64,000 nt of DNA from Palauibacter sp022826685 (GTDB lineage: Bacteria > Gemmatimonadota > Gemmatimonadetes > Palauibacterales > Palauibacteraceae), in assembly GCF_965221685.1 (NCBI RefSeq), contig NZ_OZ244907.1; one strand, written 5' to 3'. Shown one piece after another: positions 42,947-51,798 of this stretch (its first letter is position 1; each line of letters opens with the position of its first letter). A program made the position numbers and the translations under genes. Under the pieces are notes generated by a model. The model was not told the origin of the DNA and did no database searches. It was given only the letters and a program-made list of their open reading frames with translations.

Positions 42947-43564
42947 ATGAGCGAGGCGAACGCAAGACAGCAGGCGGGAGACGACCTGGCGGTCATCCGT
43001 CGGCTGATGGAGGACGCACGGGAGACGGTGTCCAACAACGGCTGGCACCTTGTGTTGTGGGGCAGCGTGCTCGCGGTCGCCGAGGTGTTCGACTACTGGG
43101 CGGAGAGCGGCACGCTTCCCGTTTCGCCCCGTGTTGTCTGGAGCACCGCGCTAGGACTCGGTTGGGGGATCTCCATACCTCTACGCCGTTGGAGCCGAAA
43201 GCACGCCGCGGTCGACTCGTTGGCCAATAGGATTCTCGCCGCAATCTGGATTGGATGCGGCCTTGGGTTGATGCTGCTCGGATTCTGCGGGGCCCGGACC
43301 GGAACGCTGCCGGGCCCGATCACGCCAGGTGTGATGGCGATCGTGATCGGGACGGCCTTCTTTGCGTCGTCCTCCCTGTGCGACCGCGCGTTGTTCCGGA
43401 TGTTGGCCATCTCCTGGTGGGCCCTGGGCAGCACCATGCTGATCTGGCCGCACCCAGCCAACAATCTCGTGATGTCCGCCGGGATGGTCCTGTTCATGGC
43501 GGGACCGGGCTTCCTGTTGACCCGCCGCGCCGGTAAACCCGCCCGAATGGAGCTTGTCGCATGA
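42947..43564 (+). CDS. Multi-spanning membrane protein of unknown function, in an HTH operon
   Basis: 205 residues from ATG 42947 (AGAGGA upstream). A short cytoplasmic N-terminal region (DDLAVIRRLMEDARETVSNN) is followed by about six hydrophobic segments in three pairs: GWHLVLWGSVLAVAEVF, VVWSTALGLGWGISIPL, ILAAIWIGCGLGLMLLGFCG, GVMAIVIGTAFFASSSL, LFRMLAISWWALGSTMLIWP and LVMSAGMVLFMAGPGFLL. Such proteins commonly precede a small winged-helix regulator in Bacteroidota and Gemmatimonadota; a sensing or anti-regulator role is a guess. The stop overlaps the HTH gene (GCATGA). Confidence 0.8.
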   Translation: MSEANARQQAGDDLAVIRRLMEDARETVSNNGWHLVLWGSVLAVAEVFDYWAESGTLPVSPRVVWSTALGLGWGISIPLRRWSRKHAAVDSLANRILAAIWIGCGLGLMLLGFCGARTGTLPGPITPGVMAIVIGTAFFASSSLCDRALFRMLAISWWALGSTMLIWPHPANNLVMSAGMVLFMAGPGFLLTRRAGKPARMELVA

Positions 43565-43890
43565 CGCCATACGACTACCGCGACCTCGATCCGCTGATTC
43601 ACTCGAGAATCCGACTTTCGATCCTCGCCATTCTCACCAGCGTCGAGGACGCGGAGTTCACATACCTCCGGGATCAGATCAAGACCACGGACGGCAACCT
43701 TGGAGCGCACCTTCGCAAGCTCGAGGAAGCGGGGTATGTGCGTGTAAGCAAGAGCTTTGTCGGTCGGAGACCGGTCACGAGATACCGAACCACCGAAATG
43801 GGGCGCGGGGCCTTCCGGGACTACGTCGGCCGCCTGGAGTGGATCTTGCATTCGCGGCCGATGGACGCGGACCAGCGCGAGGCGGGCTGA
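43561..43890 (+). CDS. Winged-helix transcriptional regulator (HTH_34/MarR-like)
   Basis: 109 residues from ATG 43561. The winged-helix fold reads LIHSRIRLSILAILTSVEDA, EFTYLRDQIKTTDGNLGAHL, RKLEEAGYVRVSKSFVGRRP, TRYRTTEMGRGAFRDYVGRL. It matches the small winged-helix family (PF13601) that controls its own operon and outer-membrane genes nearby. Coupled to the membrane-protein gene by a 4-nt overlap and followed 4 nt later by a TonB-dependent receptor, so autoregulation at the dyads at 42911-42938 is likely. Confidence 0.9.
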   Translation: MTPYDYRDLDPLIHSRIRLSILAILTSVEDAEFTYLRDQIKTTDGNLGAHLRKLEEAGYVRVSKSFVGRRPVTRYRTTEMGRGAFRDYVGRLEWILHSRPMDADQREAG

Positions 43891-43894
43891 AGCC

Positions 43895-46099
43895 GTGAAG
43901 GTGAAGAGGGCGGTTCTCCCCGCGGTCTGGGTCTGGATCTTTGCCCTCGTACCGGCCGACCTCGCCGGACAGGAGTCGTCCCGTTTGCGGGGAAGCGTCC
44001 GCGAGCCTGCGGGGGGCGCCATTGGCGGAGCGAATGTGTTCCTGCTCGAGACGCTGGAAGGGGCGCTCACGGACTCTGCGGGCATTTTCAGCTTCGAATC
44101 CGCAGCGGAGGGTCCGGTGACGCTGGTGGTGCAGCGTTTCGGGTACTTGGAGGTCAGACGGCCGATACAACTCCCACGCGCGGCTCCGGTCGCGGTCGTG
44201 ATGGAGGTGGCGCCGGTTGCGCTGGAGCCGATCCGGGTCGAAGCCGGCTCGTATCGGTTGGGCAGCCTCCCCGACGTGATCCTCAGCGATCTCGATGTCG
44301 TGCGCACGCCGGGGGCGGCCGCGGATCCGTTCCGGGCGATTCAGACGTTCCCGGGACTCCAGAACATCGGCGAAGGGGCCGGGCTCTTCGTGCGCGGGGG
44401 CGACATATCCGAGACCCGCGTGATGCTGGACGGAGCGACCGTCATCTCTCCATTCCGGCTCGATACGGACCGGACCGTCTCGTTCGGACGTTTCGACCCC
44501 TTTCAACTGCAAGGCACGCACTTTTCGGCGGGTGGCTTCGGCGTGGAATACGGTGACGCGCTCTCCGCCGTGGCCGATCTCCGTAGCGTGGGCAGGCCGA
44601 CGCGGAGCGAACTCAACCTGGGCGCTTCCGTGGCTGGAGTATCAGGACGGGCTGCCCTCGACGCGTCCGGGTCTTCGGGCGGGTGGGTGACGGCGTCGCG
44701 CTCGGACACCGACCTTCTGATGCGCCTGAACGGGCGCCGATCGGAGTTCGATCAGGTCCCTGAATCGACCGATCTGAGCGGAAGCGCGGAATGGTCCTAC
44801 CGCGATAGTGGCAACATGAAGGCGTTCGGGCTGTATCAGACGGATCGCGTCGGCGTCCTGATCGACGATCCCGGGCACTCGGGCACCTACCGCGCGGACG
44901 CGCGTGCGGATCTTATTGCCGTCTCCGGCTTCGACGCGTTCGGGGCGCTCGGCGTGGCGTGGAGCGTGGCAACCAGCGGGTCGCGGAAGGATGAGGATTT
45001 CGGAGCATTCCGCCTCGAACGGGAGGACAGGCTCACGCAGTCACGCGCGAAGATCGACGTTCATGTGGGTCGCGGGATCGCGCTGGCCGGCGGGGCCGAG
45101 TTCGAGGGCCGAAGCGCAGACATTGCAGGCTCGGTGCCCGCGGGTTCGCACGACAACGCGCCCGGCGCGCCGACGACGGTCTTCGGCAGCCGCCAGACAG
45201 GATCGCGCTGGGGCGGCTTCGGGGAGATCGAGTTGCAGCCGTGGAACGCTCTTCGGTTCGTGGTGGGCGCGCGGGCGGACCGGTCCTCGTTTACGGACCG
45301 CGTGACTGCCGACCCGCGGGTGTCGCTGTCCTGGCGCCCCGCCGCCAATCTCACGCTGACCGGGGCATGGGGTGTGTTTCATCAGGTGCCGGACCCTCTC
45401 TTCTTCGAGCCCACGCTGGGCGACCCGAACCTGCGGGCCATGTCGGCACACCACCTGATCGGGGGGATCGCGTACGATGATGGCGAGTTTCTCGTTCGTG
45501 TAGAGGCATATCGAAAACGCTACAGTTCGTTGGCGTCACAGACCCGCGGCCACGTCGCTCGCGGAGGCGGGACCGGCGAAGCGGCGGGATTCGATGTCTT
45601 TCTCAAGGGAGATGTGCCGTTTCTCGGGCTCACGGGACGGGCCGCGTACAGCTTCATCGACTCCGAGCGCACGGACCCGGATAGCGGCGAACTGACCCCG
45701 TCCCCGTTCGACGCGACGCATACGTTGAACATCGTCCTCACGCGAGGGCTCACCGAATGGCTCGAGGTCGGGGGCGCCTGGCGAGCCGCGACGGGGACTC
45801 CCTTCACACCGATCGAGGGGGCGGTTTTCGAGCCGGGCCGCGGCGTGTGGGAGCCGGTGTACGGGGCGCCCATGTCGGAACGGCTTCCCAACTACGCGCG
45901 GTTCGACCTGTCCGCGAGCCTCCTCCAGAGCTTCTGGCGTGACAATTTGACCGTCTTCTATGTGTCGGTGATGAACGTCTTCGACCGCCGGAACGTCTCC
46001 GAGTATCGGCACAACCACGATTACACTGGTCGCACGCCGCTGCGAAGCCCGTTCAATCGAACGATCTACTTCGGCGCGACGACCACGCTGCCCTTATGA
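43895..46099 (+). CDS. TonB-dependent receptor with N-terminal carboxypeptidase-regulatory-like domain
   Basis: 734 residues from GTG 43895 (GTG 43901 is also possible). Signal peptide about 1-27. The first domain is CarboxypepD_reg-like (LRGSVREPAGGAIGGANVFL, LTDSAGIFSFESAAEG). The plug follows: IQTFPGLQNIGEGAGLFVRG with GGDISETRVMLDGATVI and VEYGDALSAVADLR. The rest is a 22-strand barrel ending MNVFDRRNVSEYRH, YTGRTPLRSPFNRTIYFGAT and terminal LPL. No classical TonB box was found near the N terminus. Substrate unknown. It forms one operon with the regulator upstream and the TPR gene downstream. Confidence 0.9.
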   Translation: MKVKRAVLPAVWVWIFALVPADLAGQESSRLRGSVREPAGGAIGGANVFLLETLEGALTDSAGIFSFESAAEGPVTLVVQRFGYLEVRRPIQLPRAAPVAVVMEVAPVALEPIRVEAGSYRLGSLPDVILSDLDVVRTPGAAADPFRAIQTFPGLQNIGEGAGLFVRGGDISETRVMLDGATVISPFRLDTDRTVSFGRFDPFQLQGTHFSAGGFGVEYGDALSAVADLRSVGRPTRSELNLGASVAGVSGRAALDASGSSGGWVTASRSDTDLLMRLNGRRSEFDQVPESTDLSGSAEWSYRDSGNMKAFGLYQTDRVGVLIDDPGHSGTYRADARADLIAVSGFDAFGALGVAWSVATSGSRKDEDFGAFRLEREDRLTQSRAKIDVHVGRGIALAGGAEFEGRSADIAGSVPAGSHDNAPGAPTTVFGSRQTGSRWGGFGEIELQPWNALRFVVGARADRSSFTDRVTADPRVSLSWRPAANLTLTGAWGVFHQVPDPLFFEPTLGDPNLRAMSAHHLIGGIAYDDGEFLVRVEAYRKRYSSLASQTRGHVARGGGTGEAAGFDVFLKGDVPFLGLTGRAAYSFIDSERTDPDSGELTPSPFDATHTLNIVLTRGLTEWLEVGGAWRAATGTPFTPIEGAVFEPGRGVWEPVYGAPMSERLPNYARFDLSASLLQSFWRDNLTVFYVSVMNVFDRRNVSEYRHNHDYTGRTPLRSPFNRTIYFGATTTLPL

Positions 46100-46133
46100 C
46101 GGTCCGTTCAGAGCGGGAAGGAGAGAAAGCGAT

Positions 46134-46913
46134 ATGATTTGGCGGAAGCAAACGATGAACCGACCCGGCTTACTGGTATGCGCGGCCCTGCTGCTCGTGC
46201 CGACCGCCGGCTTCGCTTTCCAGGCTCAGAACCCCACCGAAGTGGCGGCGCGCCTTGGAACGGGCATCGCGGAGGCGGTGATCGCCGGCGACGATGAGGG
46301 CCTGGCCGAGATGGTCACGCTGGCCCGGCGGGGGGTCACCGCTTTTCCCGAGAACGGACTCGTCCACCACTATCTGGGGTATGCGCTCTACCGCGTGGCA
46401 ACGCTCCGCTTCGCTGCGGATCCGGACGGGGCGCTCGCGATCCTGTTCGAGGCGGAGTCATCCCTTCTCCGGTCAATTGAACTCGAACCCATTCCCGAAT
46501 CGCATGCGCTCATGAGTTCCGTCCTCGGCAGGCAGATTGTCAGCGACGAGACCGCCATGAGTCTCTCGATGCGTGCCGGCGCCGAGATGCGTCGTGCCGT
46601 GGAAATGGGCCCGCGAAACCCGCGCGTGAAGGTGCTGGAGGGGATCAGCGCCTTCCATACGCCTTCCATGTACGGCGGCGGTCATGACATCGCCCTCGAC
46701 CGTTTCCTCGCCGCGGCCGCGCTGTTCGAGGAGGATGCGCCGGCGTCTCCACTTCCCGCGTGGGGTCGGGCGGAGGTCTACGCCTGGCTGGGTCAAACCT
46801 ACGTGGCGTTGCGGATGCCCGAAGAGGCGCGCACGGCGTACGAACGGGCCCTGGAGATCGAGCCGTCCTACGCCTGGGTGCGTGATACGCTGCTTCCGGC
46901 GTTGTCCCCGTAG
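46134..46913 (+). CDS. Exported TPR-repeat protein
   Basis: 259 residues from ATG 46134 with GGAAGGAGAG upstream (ATG 46155 is an alternative). Signal peptide MNRPGLLVCAALLLVPTAGF, cleaved near AFQAQ. TPR-like helices occur throughout (ENGLVHHYLGYALYRVATLR, AWGRAEVYAWLGQTYVALRM, PEEARTAYERALEIEPSYAW). No enzymatic domain. It follows the TonB receptor by 34 nt and may serve that receptor in the periplasm; this is inference from context. Confidence 0.85.
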   Translation: MIWRKQTMNRPGLLVCAALLLVPTAGFAFQAQNPTEVAARLGTGIAEAVIAGDDEGLAEMVTLARRGVTAFPENGLVHHYLGYALYRVATLRFAADPDGALAILFEAESSLLRSIELEPIPESHALMSSVLGRQIVSDETAMSLSMRAGAEMRRAVEMGPRNPRVKVLEGISAFHTPSMYGGGHDIALDRFLAAAALFEEDAPASPLPAWGRAEVYAWLGQTYVALRMPEEARTAYERALEIEPSYAWVRDTLLPALSP

Positions 46914-46975
46914 CCGAAAGTGCCGATCATTTCCCCCCGACAATGAGCGCGGCAAGAGAAACTCCGGGGGAACGA

Positions 46976-47641
46976 ATGACGCTTCGCATCAACGACACGG
47001 TGCCGGACTTCACGGCGGATACGACGCAGGGCAGAATCCGCTTCCACGACTGGATCGGAGACGGTTGGGCCCTCCTCTTCTCCCATCCGAAGGACTTCAC
47101 GCCCGTGTGCACGACGGAACTGGGGGCGGTGGCCGCCCTTCAGGACGCGTTCGCTGCGCGCAACTGCAAGATCATCGGGATCAGCGTCGACGGCGTGAGC
47201 GACCACGAGGCCTGGTCGAAGGACATCGAGGCCTCACAGGGATACGCCGTGGGCTACCCGCTGATCGGCGACCCGAAGCTCGAAATCGTCAAGGCGTACG
47301 ACATGCTGCCGGCCGACGCGGGGGACACGTCCGAGGGCCGCACGCCGATGGACAACGCCACGGCGCGATCGGTATTCGTGATCGGCCCGGACAAGAAGAT
47401 CAAGGCCACGCTCACCTATCCGATGAGCACGGGCCGCAACTTCGCCGAGATCCTCCGGCTCCTGGACTCGTGCCAGCTCACGGCCGAGAAGCAACTCGCC
47501 ACGCCGGCGAACTGGGAGCAGGGTGACGACGTGATCATCGCGCCGGCGGTCACCGACGAAGAAGCGCGGAAGCGGTTCCCGGACGGATGGGAGCAGCCCC
47601 TGCCCTACATTCGGATCGTCCCGCAGCCGCAGGACGGCTAG
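46976..47641 (+). CDS. 1-Cys peroxiredoxin (Prx6 family)
   Basis: 221 residues from ATG 46976 behind GGGGGAA; an in-frame start at 46943 is less likely. The peroxidatic cysteine is C45 in LLFSHPKDFTPVCTTELGAV, where the Pro, Thr and Cys of the PxxxTxxC motif are all present. ARSVFVIGPDKKIKATLTYP, STGRNFAEILRLLDSCQLTA and the extended C-terminal arm (NWEQGDDVIIAPAVTDEEAR) mark the Prx6 branch. It reduces peroxides in the cytoplasm. The exported deaminase-like gene starts 3 nt after its stop. Confidence 0.96.
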   Translation: MTLRINDTVPDFTADTTQGRIRFHDWIGDGWALLFSHPKDFTPVCTTELGAVAALQDAFAARNCKIIGISVDGVSDHEAWSKDIEASQGYAVGYPLIGDPKLEIVKAYDMLPADAGDTSEGRTPMDNATARSVFVIGPDKKIKATLTYPMSTGRNFAEILRLLDSCQLTAEKQLATPANWEQGDDVIIAPAVTDEEARKRFPDGWEQPLPYIRIVPQPQDG

Positions 47642-47644
47642 CCT

Positions 47645-49093
47645 TTGTCGCACGCGGTCACACAGACCGCCGCGCGGGGCGGCGGGTGGCTTCTCCTCGT
47701 CGGCGTACTCCTGTCAGCGTGCTCCGCCGGTTCCGACGCCGACGACACGGCCGCGGAGGACAGCCGGCTCCTGATCGACGGCGGCACGATCGTCGTGATG
47801 GACGAGGCGGGCACCGTCCTCGAGGGCGGCGCGGTACTTGTCGAGGCGGACCGGATCTCCGCCATCCTCGACGGCGATGCCCCCCGCCCCGCCGGCGTGG
47901 CGGTGCTCGACGCGACGGGACACCTCGTGATCCCCGGGCTCGTCAACACCCACGGCCACGCCGCGATGTCGCTCCTCCGGGGGCTCGCCGACGACATGCC
48001 GCTGATGACGTGGCTGAACGAGCACATCTTCCCCGCCGAGGCTGAACTCGTCGATTCCGAGTTCGTCTATTGGGGCACGCTCCTCTCGTCCATCGAGATG
48101 CTGAAGAGCGGGACGACGACGTTCGCGGACATGTACTACTTCCGGGATGACGCGGCGCGCGCGGTCATCGATGCGGGCATCCGAAGCGTCATGGGCCCGC
48201 ATGTCATCGGCTTCCCGGCTCCCGACTTCGCCTCGCCGGCGGCGACGCTGGCGGAGGCAGCCGAATTCATGGAGAGGTATCGCGACCATCCGACGCTGGT
48301 CCCGGGAACGGCCGCGCATTCGCTCTACACGACTTCGCTCGACGACGTGCGCGCCGCGCTGCGCTTGGCCATCGACCACGGCGCGCCGTTTCAGATCCAC
48401 ACGGCCGAAGATGCGAGCGAATTCGCGACGGCGACGGAACTGACCGGGATGGGCGTAGTGGAGGCGCTGGAATCCATCGGCGCGCTCCGCCCGGGGACGG
48501 TGCTCGCCCACTCCATCTACCTCTCGGACGAGGACATCGAACGCATCGCGGCCGGGGGCGCGGGGGTCTCGCACAACCCGCAGAGCAACCTGAAGCTGGG
48601 GATTCCGCGGGCGGCGCCGGTCGTGGAACTGCTCGCCGCCGGCATCCCCGTGGGACTCGGCACCGATGGCGCGGCGAGCAACAACGACCTCGACCTGTTC
48701 GACGAGATGGACACGGCCGCCAAGCTCCACAAGTTCGCGAACGCCGATCCGACGGCGCTCCCTGCCGAAACGGTCTTCCGCATGGCCACGATGGGCGGCG
48801 CCCGCGTACTCAACCTCCACGACCGCATCGGCTCGCTCGAGCCCGGCAAGCGTGCCGACATCGTGCTGCTCGACACTCGGCGCGCGGGGCTGACGCCCCT
48901 CTACAACGTCTATTCCCACCTCGTGTACGCGGCGCGGGGGAGCGACGTCTCCACGGTCCTCGTGAACGGCCGCGTCGTGGTCAGGGACGGCCGGGTGCTC
49001 ACGGTCGACGAAGCCGAGGTGATGGAGCGGGCGTACACCTTCCGCGACCGGGTGCGGGACGTCATCGCTCGGGTGGCCGAGGAGGCGCGCTAA
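47645..49093 (+). CDS. Exported amidohydrolase, deaminase-like (MtaD/SsnA/TrzN type), lipoprotein
   Basis: 482 residues from TTG 47645. A lipoprotein signal ends at LLSAC (Cys26). The amidohydrolase pattern is that of aminohydrolases acting on C-N bonds of rings: ATGHLVIPGLVNTHGHAAMS, LKSGTTTFADMYYFRDD, PFQIHTAEDASEFATATE, VLAHSIYLSDEDIERIAAGG, VSHNPQSNLKLGIPRAAPVV and GLGTDGAASNNDLDLFDEMD. In the family these residues bind Zn and catalyse deamination of purine or thioadenosine-type or triazine substrates. The lipid anchor is unusual for this family, which is mostly cytoplasmic. It starts 3 nt after the peroxiredoxin stop. Confidence 0.9.
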   Translation: MSHAVTQTAARGGGWLLLVGVLLSACSAGSDADDTAAEDSRLLIDGGTIVVMDEAGTVLEGGAVLVEADRISAILDGDAPRPAGVAVLDATGHLVIPGLVNTHGHAAMSLLRGLADDMPLMTWLNEHIFPAEAELVDSEFVYWGTLLSSIEMLKSGTTTFADMYYFRDDAARAVIDAGIRSVMGPHVIGFPAPDFASPAATLAEAAEFMERYRDHPTLVPGTAAHSLYTTSLDDVRAALRLAIDHGAPFQIHTAEDASEFATATELTGMGVVEALESIGALRPGTVLAHSIYLSDEDIERIAAGGAGVSHNPQSNLKLGIPRAAPVVELLAAGIPVGLGTDGAASNNDLDLFDEMDTAAKLHKFANADPTALPAETVFRMATMGGARVLNLHDRIGSLEPGKRADIVLLDTRRAGLTPLYNVYSHLVYAARGSDVSTVLVNGRVVVRDGRVLTVDEAEVMERAYTFRDRVRDVIARVAEEAR

Positions 49094-49105
49094 CAGGTGT
49101 GAAGG

Positions 49106-49726
49106 CTAGGCGCCGCTGGCGTGTCCCGGCTGCAGAGGCGGCGTCCAGCCCGTGGCGGCGCGGCGCTCCTGTACGCAGCGCTTGAAGCGGAAGGCGTTCT
49201 CGGGCAGGGCGAAGTCCATCCCGTAGTTGTCGGGGCCCACGGCGTCGACCCGGGCGACGATCACGCCGAGGTCGTCCCGCTCCATGGCCTCGACGAACGC
49301 TTCCCCGAACGCCATCGGCGAATCCACGGCCACCGCGTGCCCGATCCCAGCCCCGCGCGCGATCGCGGCGAGATCCGTGACGCCCGACGTCGTGTGCGAC
49401 TCGAACCCTCCCGTCGAGAGGAGGCTCCCGTTGTCGAAGATGATGTGGAGGAGGTTCCGGGGCCGGTACCGCGCGAGGGTGGTGAAGGTGCCGAGGTTCA
49501 TCAGCGCGGAGCCGTCCCCGTCCAGCACGATCACCTTCTCGTGCGGCAGGTGGTTCGCGAGGCCGAGGCCGATCGACGAGGCGAGCCCCATCGCGTGCTG
49601 CAGGTAGAAGAAGTTCTCGCGGTGGCCGAGGTCGTACAGTTCCTGGGCGCACGCCCCCATGATCGTGACGACGAGCTTGTCCTCGATCTCGGGATAGATC
49701 AGTTCCAGGCACTGCACCCGTTCCAT
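49106..49726 (-). CDS. ThDP-dependent decarboxylase, C-terminal (PP-domain) subunit
   Basis: 206 residues from ATG 49726. The thiamine-diphosphate motif GDGSALMNLGTFTT (GDGS 70-73) ends with the expected N99 in LHIIFDNGSLLSTGG. LQHAMGLASSIGLGLANHLP precedes it. It resembles the beta subunit of sulfopyruvate decarboxylase (ComE) and the C-terminal half of phosphonopyruvate decarboxylase. With the alpha subunit (49740-50249), 13 nt upstream, it would decarboxylate a 2-oxo acid. The substrate is not determined. Comparable split pairs also occur outside methanogens. Confidence 0.9.
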   Translation of the reverse strand: MERVQCLELIYPEIEDKLVVTIMGACAQELYDLGHRENFFYLQHAMGLASSIGLGLANHLPHEKVIVLDGDGSALMNLGTFTTLARYRPRNLLHIIFDNGSLLSTGGFESHTTSGVTDLAAIARGAGIGHAVAVDSPMAFGEAFVEAMERDDLGVIVARVDAVGPDNYGMDFALPENAFRFKRCVQERRAATGWTPPLQPGHASGA

Positions 49727-49739
49727 CGGCCCTGTCTCC

Positions 49740-50249
49740 TCAGACTTCCATGAGATCGCGCGTCAGCAGCAGCGCGACCGGCGACAGTGAACTCTGTGAA
49801 AGCGTGTACGCCTCGGCGATCTCCTTCGCGACGAGCGCCGGATCTCTCGCGTGGTGGTAGGGGATGTTGAGCGCCTGAAGCAAACCCTCCGTCACGATCC
49901 CGCCACGAGTATGCCACGGGTACGGCTCTCCCCAATGGCCGCGGACCGCGATGAGCATGCAGAGCGGGACGGAATAGAGCTGGGCGAGGGAGATGATCCC
50001 GTTCATCGCCCCGAAGAAGCCGTGGTTCTGCATCAGCAGGATGTGCGGTTCGCCGGCGAAGTACGCCCCCGCCGCGATGCCGACCGCCTCTTCCTCCTTC
50101 GCGACCTGGATGAGATCGACCTCGGGATCGTCCTCGGCGCGCTGCAGGAGGAGACCGAGCCAGGTCTCCGGCAGGGCGGAGACGCTGCGGATGCCGGCGG
50201 CCTTGATCCCGTCGAAGACGGCCTTCGAGTTCTCGTAGGAGACGGTCAT
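49740..50249 (-). CDS. ThDP-dependent decarboxylase, N-terminal (PYR-domain) subunit
   Basis: 169 residues from ATG 50249; the open frame continues upstream without domain sense. The pyrimidine-binding domain shows VSALPETWLGLLLQRAEDDP, the catalytic Glu region QVAKEEEAVGIAAGAYFAGE and LLMQNHGFFGAMNGIISLAQ. It resembles sulfopyruvate decarboxylase alpha (ComD) and phosphonopyruvate decarboxylase N-terminal halves. The pair with the beta subunit makes one active site at the interface. The gene is divergent from the nitrile hydratase operon across a gap with a direct repeat. Confidence 0.9.
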   Translation of the reverse strand: MTVSYENSKAVFDGIKAAGIRSVSALPETWLGLLLQRAEDDPEVDLIQVAKEEEAVGIAAGAYFAGEPHILLMQNHGFFGAMNGIISLAQLYSVPLCMLIAVRGHWGEPYPWHTRGGIVTEGLLQALNIPYHHARDPALVAKEIAEAYTLSQSSLSPVALLLTRDLMEV

Positions 50250-50377
50250 GCGCGAAGGGTGCGTGGACGGCTCGGGCCGCGCAATCCCGCTCGCGCGGCA
50301 ACCCGTCGTGCCAAAACGGCGGACAGGTTGCGTCACGCGGCAACCCGTGAACACCATGAACGCAACAAGGAGTGCGT
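50250..50377. promoter_or_regulatory. Divergent decarboxylase / nitrile hydratase promoter region with direct repeat
   Basis: CGCGGCAACCCGT occurs twice, at 50294-50306 and 50336-50348, 42 bp apart start to start (four helical turns, same face). A partial inverted copy, GGTTGCG, sits between at 50326-50332. These are candidate regulator sites shared by both divergent operons. Confidence 0.5.
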
Positions 50378-51145
50378 ATGGACGAATCGGAAGGGCGGCC
50401 GGTCGGCCGGCGCGGGTTCATCAGGGACGCAGCCGTGGGTGCCGCCGCGTTCGCCGCCCCGGGAAAGCTGATGGGCGATCAGGACGAGTCACACCACCAC
50501 AGTCACGAGCACGGTCACGGCCACGATCACGACCACCAGGACGTGCCGCCGGACATCGCGCTTCGGGTGCGGGCGCTGGAGTCCGTCCTCGCGGAAAAGG
50601 GGATGGTGGACTCGGCGGCGCTGGACGAGATCGTCGACACGTACGAGAACCGGATCGGCCCGCGGAACGGAGCGGAGGTCGTCGCCAAGGCCTGGGTCGA
50701 CTCCGCCTATCGCGAACGTCTCCTCGCGGACGGGACCGCGGCGATCGGCGAACTCGGCCATCTCGGCGGCCAGGGCGAGCACATGAAGGTGGTCGCGAAC
50801 ACGCCGGAGGTGCACAACCTCGTCGTCTGCACCCTCTGCTCGTGCTACCCGTGGCCGACGCTGGGCCTGCCCCCCGTGTGGTACAAGTCCGCCCCGTTCC
50901 GGGCGCGGGCGGTCATCGAACCGCGCGACGTGCTGAGCGAGTTCGGCCTCGATCTGTCGGAGGATGTCGAGATCCGCGTCTGGGACAGCACGGCGGAGAT
51001 CCGCTACCTCGTGCTCCCCGAGCGGCCCGCCGGCACCGAGGGCATGACCGAGGAAGAACTGGTGGAGATCGTGACCCGGGATTCGATGATCGGCGTGGCC
51101 CGGGTCGAAACGCCGTCTGGAGGCGGCCCGGGAGGCGACGCGTGA
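50378..51145 (+). CDS. nthA: Cobalt-type nitrile hydratase alpha subunit with Tat-like signal and His-rich tract
   Basis: 255 residues from ATG 50378 (AAGGAG at 50367-50372). The active-site claw VVCTLCSCYPWPT (Cys151, Cys154, Cys156; Thr after the first Cys) is the cobalt version of nitrile hydratase, which converts nitriles to amides. N-terminal part: VGRRGFIRDAAVGAAAFAAP is a twin-arginine signal candidate, followed by HHHSHEHGHGHDHDHQ (39-54), a likely metal-binding stretch. Catalytic Arg-bearing YKSAPFRARAVIEPRDVL is normal. The enzyme is usually cytoplasmic, so the signal is unexpected. Overlaps nthB (GTGA). Thiocyanate hydrolase gamma subunit is an alternative but its partner arrangement differs. 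Confidence 0.93.
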   Translation: MDESEGRPVGRRGFIRDAAVGAAAFAAPGKLMGDQDESHHHSHEHGHGHDHDHQDVPPDIALRVRALESVLAEKGMVDSAALDEIVDTYENRIGPRNGAEVVAKAWVDSAYRERLLADGTAAIGELGHLGGQGEHMKVVANTPEVHNLVVCTLCSCYPWPTLGLPPVWYKSAPFRARAVIEPRDVLSEFGLDLSEDVEIRVWDSTAEIRYLVLPERPAGTEGMTEEELVEIVTRDSMIGVARVETPSGGGPGGDA

Positions 51146-51798
51146 ACACGATCCACGACATGGGCGGCATGGACGGCTTCGGCCCGATCGAGCCCGAGGA
51201 GAACGAACCCGTCTTCCACCACCACTGGGAGGGGCGCGTATACGCCCTGACCAGAGCCGTTGGCCGGTGGGGCCGGGGTCGCGACTGGCCCGGCTTCCGC
51301 TTCACGCTCGAGAGCATCCCGCCGGCCGAGTACCTGAGCATGTCCTACTACGAGCGCTGGTTCCGGATGATCACGACCCGACTGCTCGTGGGCGGCCTCA
51401 TCTCCGAGACCGAACTGGAGACCGGCTATCCGGATCCGGGGGCGCCCCGGCCGGAACTCCTCCCGGCGTCGAACACCGGGGCGCCGGGGGCCGGACTCCT
51501 CGACATGGACGTGCCCGCGCGCTTCGGGCTGAACGACCGGGTGCGCGCGCGGAACCTCCACCCGCGCGGCCACACACGGCAGCCGCGCTACGTGCGCGGG
51601 CGGCACGGAACCGTGGTCGAGGACTACGGCGTCTACGCGCTGCAGGACACGGACGAGGACGGACGGCGTCCCGCCGACCGCCGCCCGCAGCACGTCTACT
51701 CGGTGCGCTTCGAGGCCCGGGAACTGTGGGGCGAGCGTGGCGGCGCGAGGGAGGCGGTATACGCCGACCTGTGGGAAGACTACCTGGAGCCGGCGTGA
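51142..51798 (+). CDS. nthB: Nitrile hydratase beta subunit
   Basis: 218 residues from GTG 51142. The N terminus MNTIHDMGGMDGFGPIEPEE is the beta-subunit signature, followed by VFHHHWEGRVYALTRAV, YYERWFRMITTRLLV and the C-terminal SH3-like barrel FGLNDRVRARNLHPRGHTRQ, RYVRGRHGTVVEDYGVYAL, YSVRFEARELWGE. No signal peptide; if the alpha subunit is Tat-exported, beta would travel as a folded passenger. Stop overlaps the accessory gene by one base. Confidence 0.94.
   Translation: MNTIHDMGGMDGFGPIEPEENEPVFHHHWEGRVYALTRAVGRWGRGRDWPGFRFTLESIPPAEYLSMSYYERWFRMITTRLLVGGLISETELETGYPDPGAPRPELLPASNTGAPGAGLLDMDVPARFGLNDRVRARNLHPRGHTRQPRYVRGRHGTVVEDYGVYALQDTDEDGRRPADRRPQHVYSVRFEARELWGERGGAREAVYADLWEDYLEPA

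Noticed and set aside
50378..51145. Thiocyanate hydrolase gamma subunit instead of nitrile hydratase alpha
   Set aside because: Only one beta-type subunit plus an activator follow, not the separate alpha and beta subunits of thiocyanate hydrolase; the nitrile hydratase assignment is simpler, though not proven.
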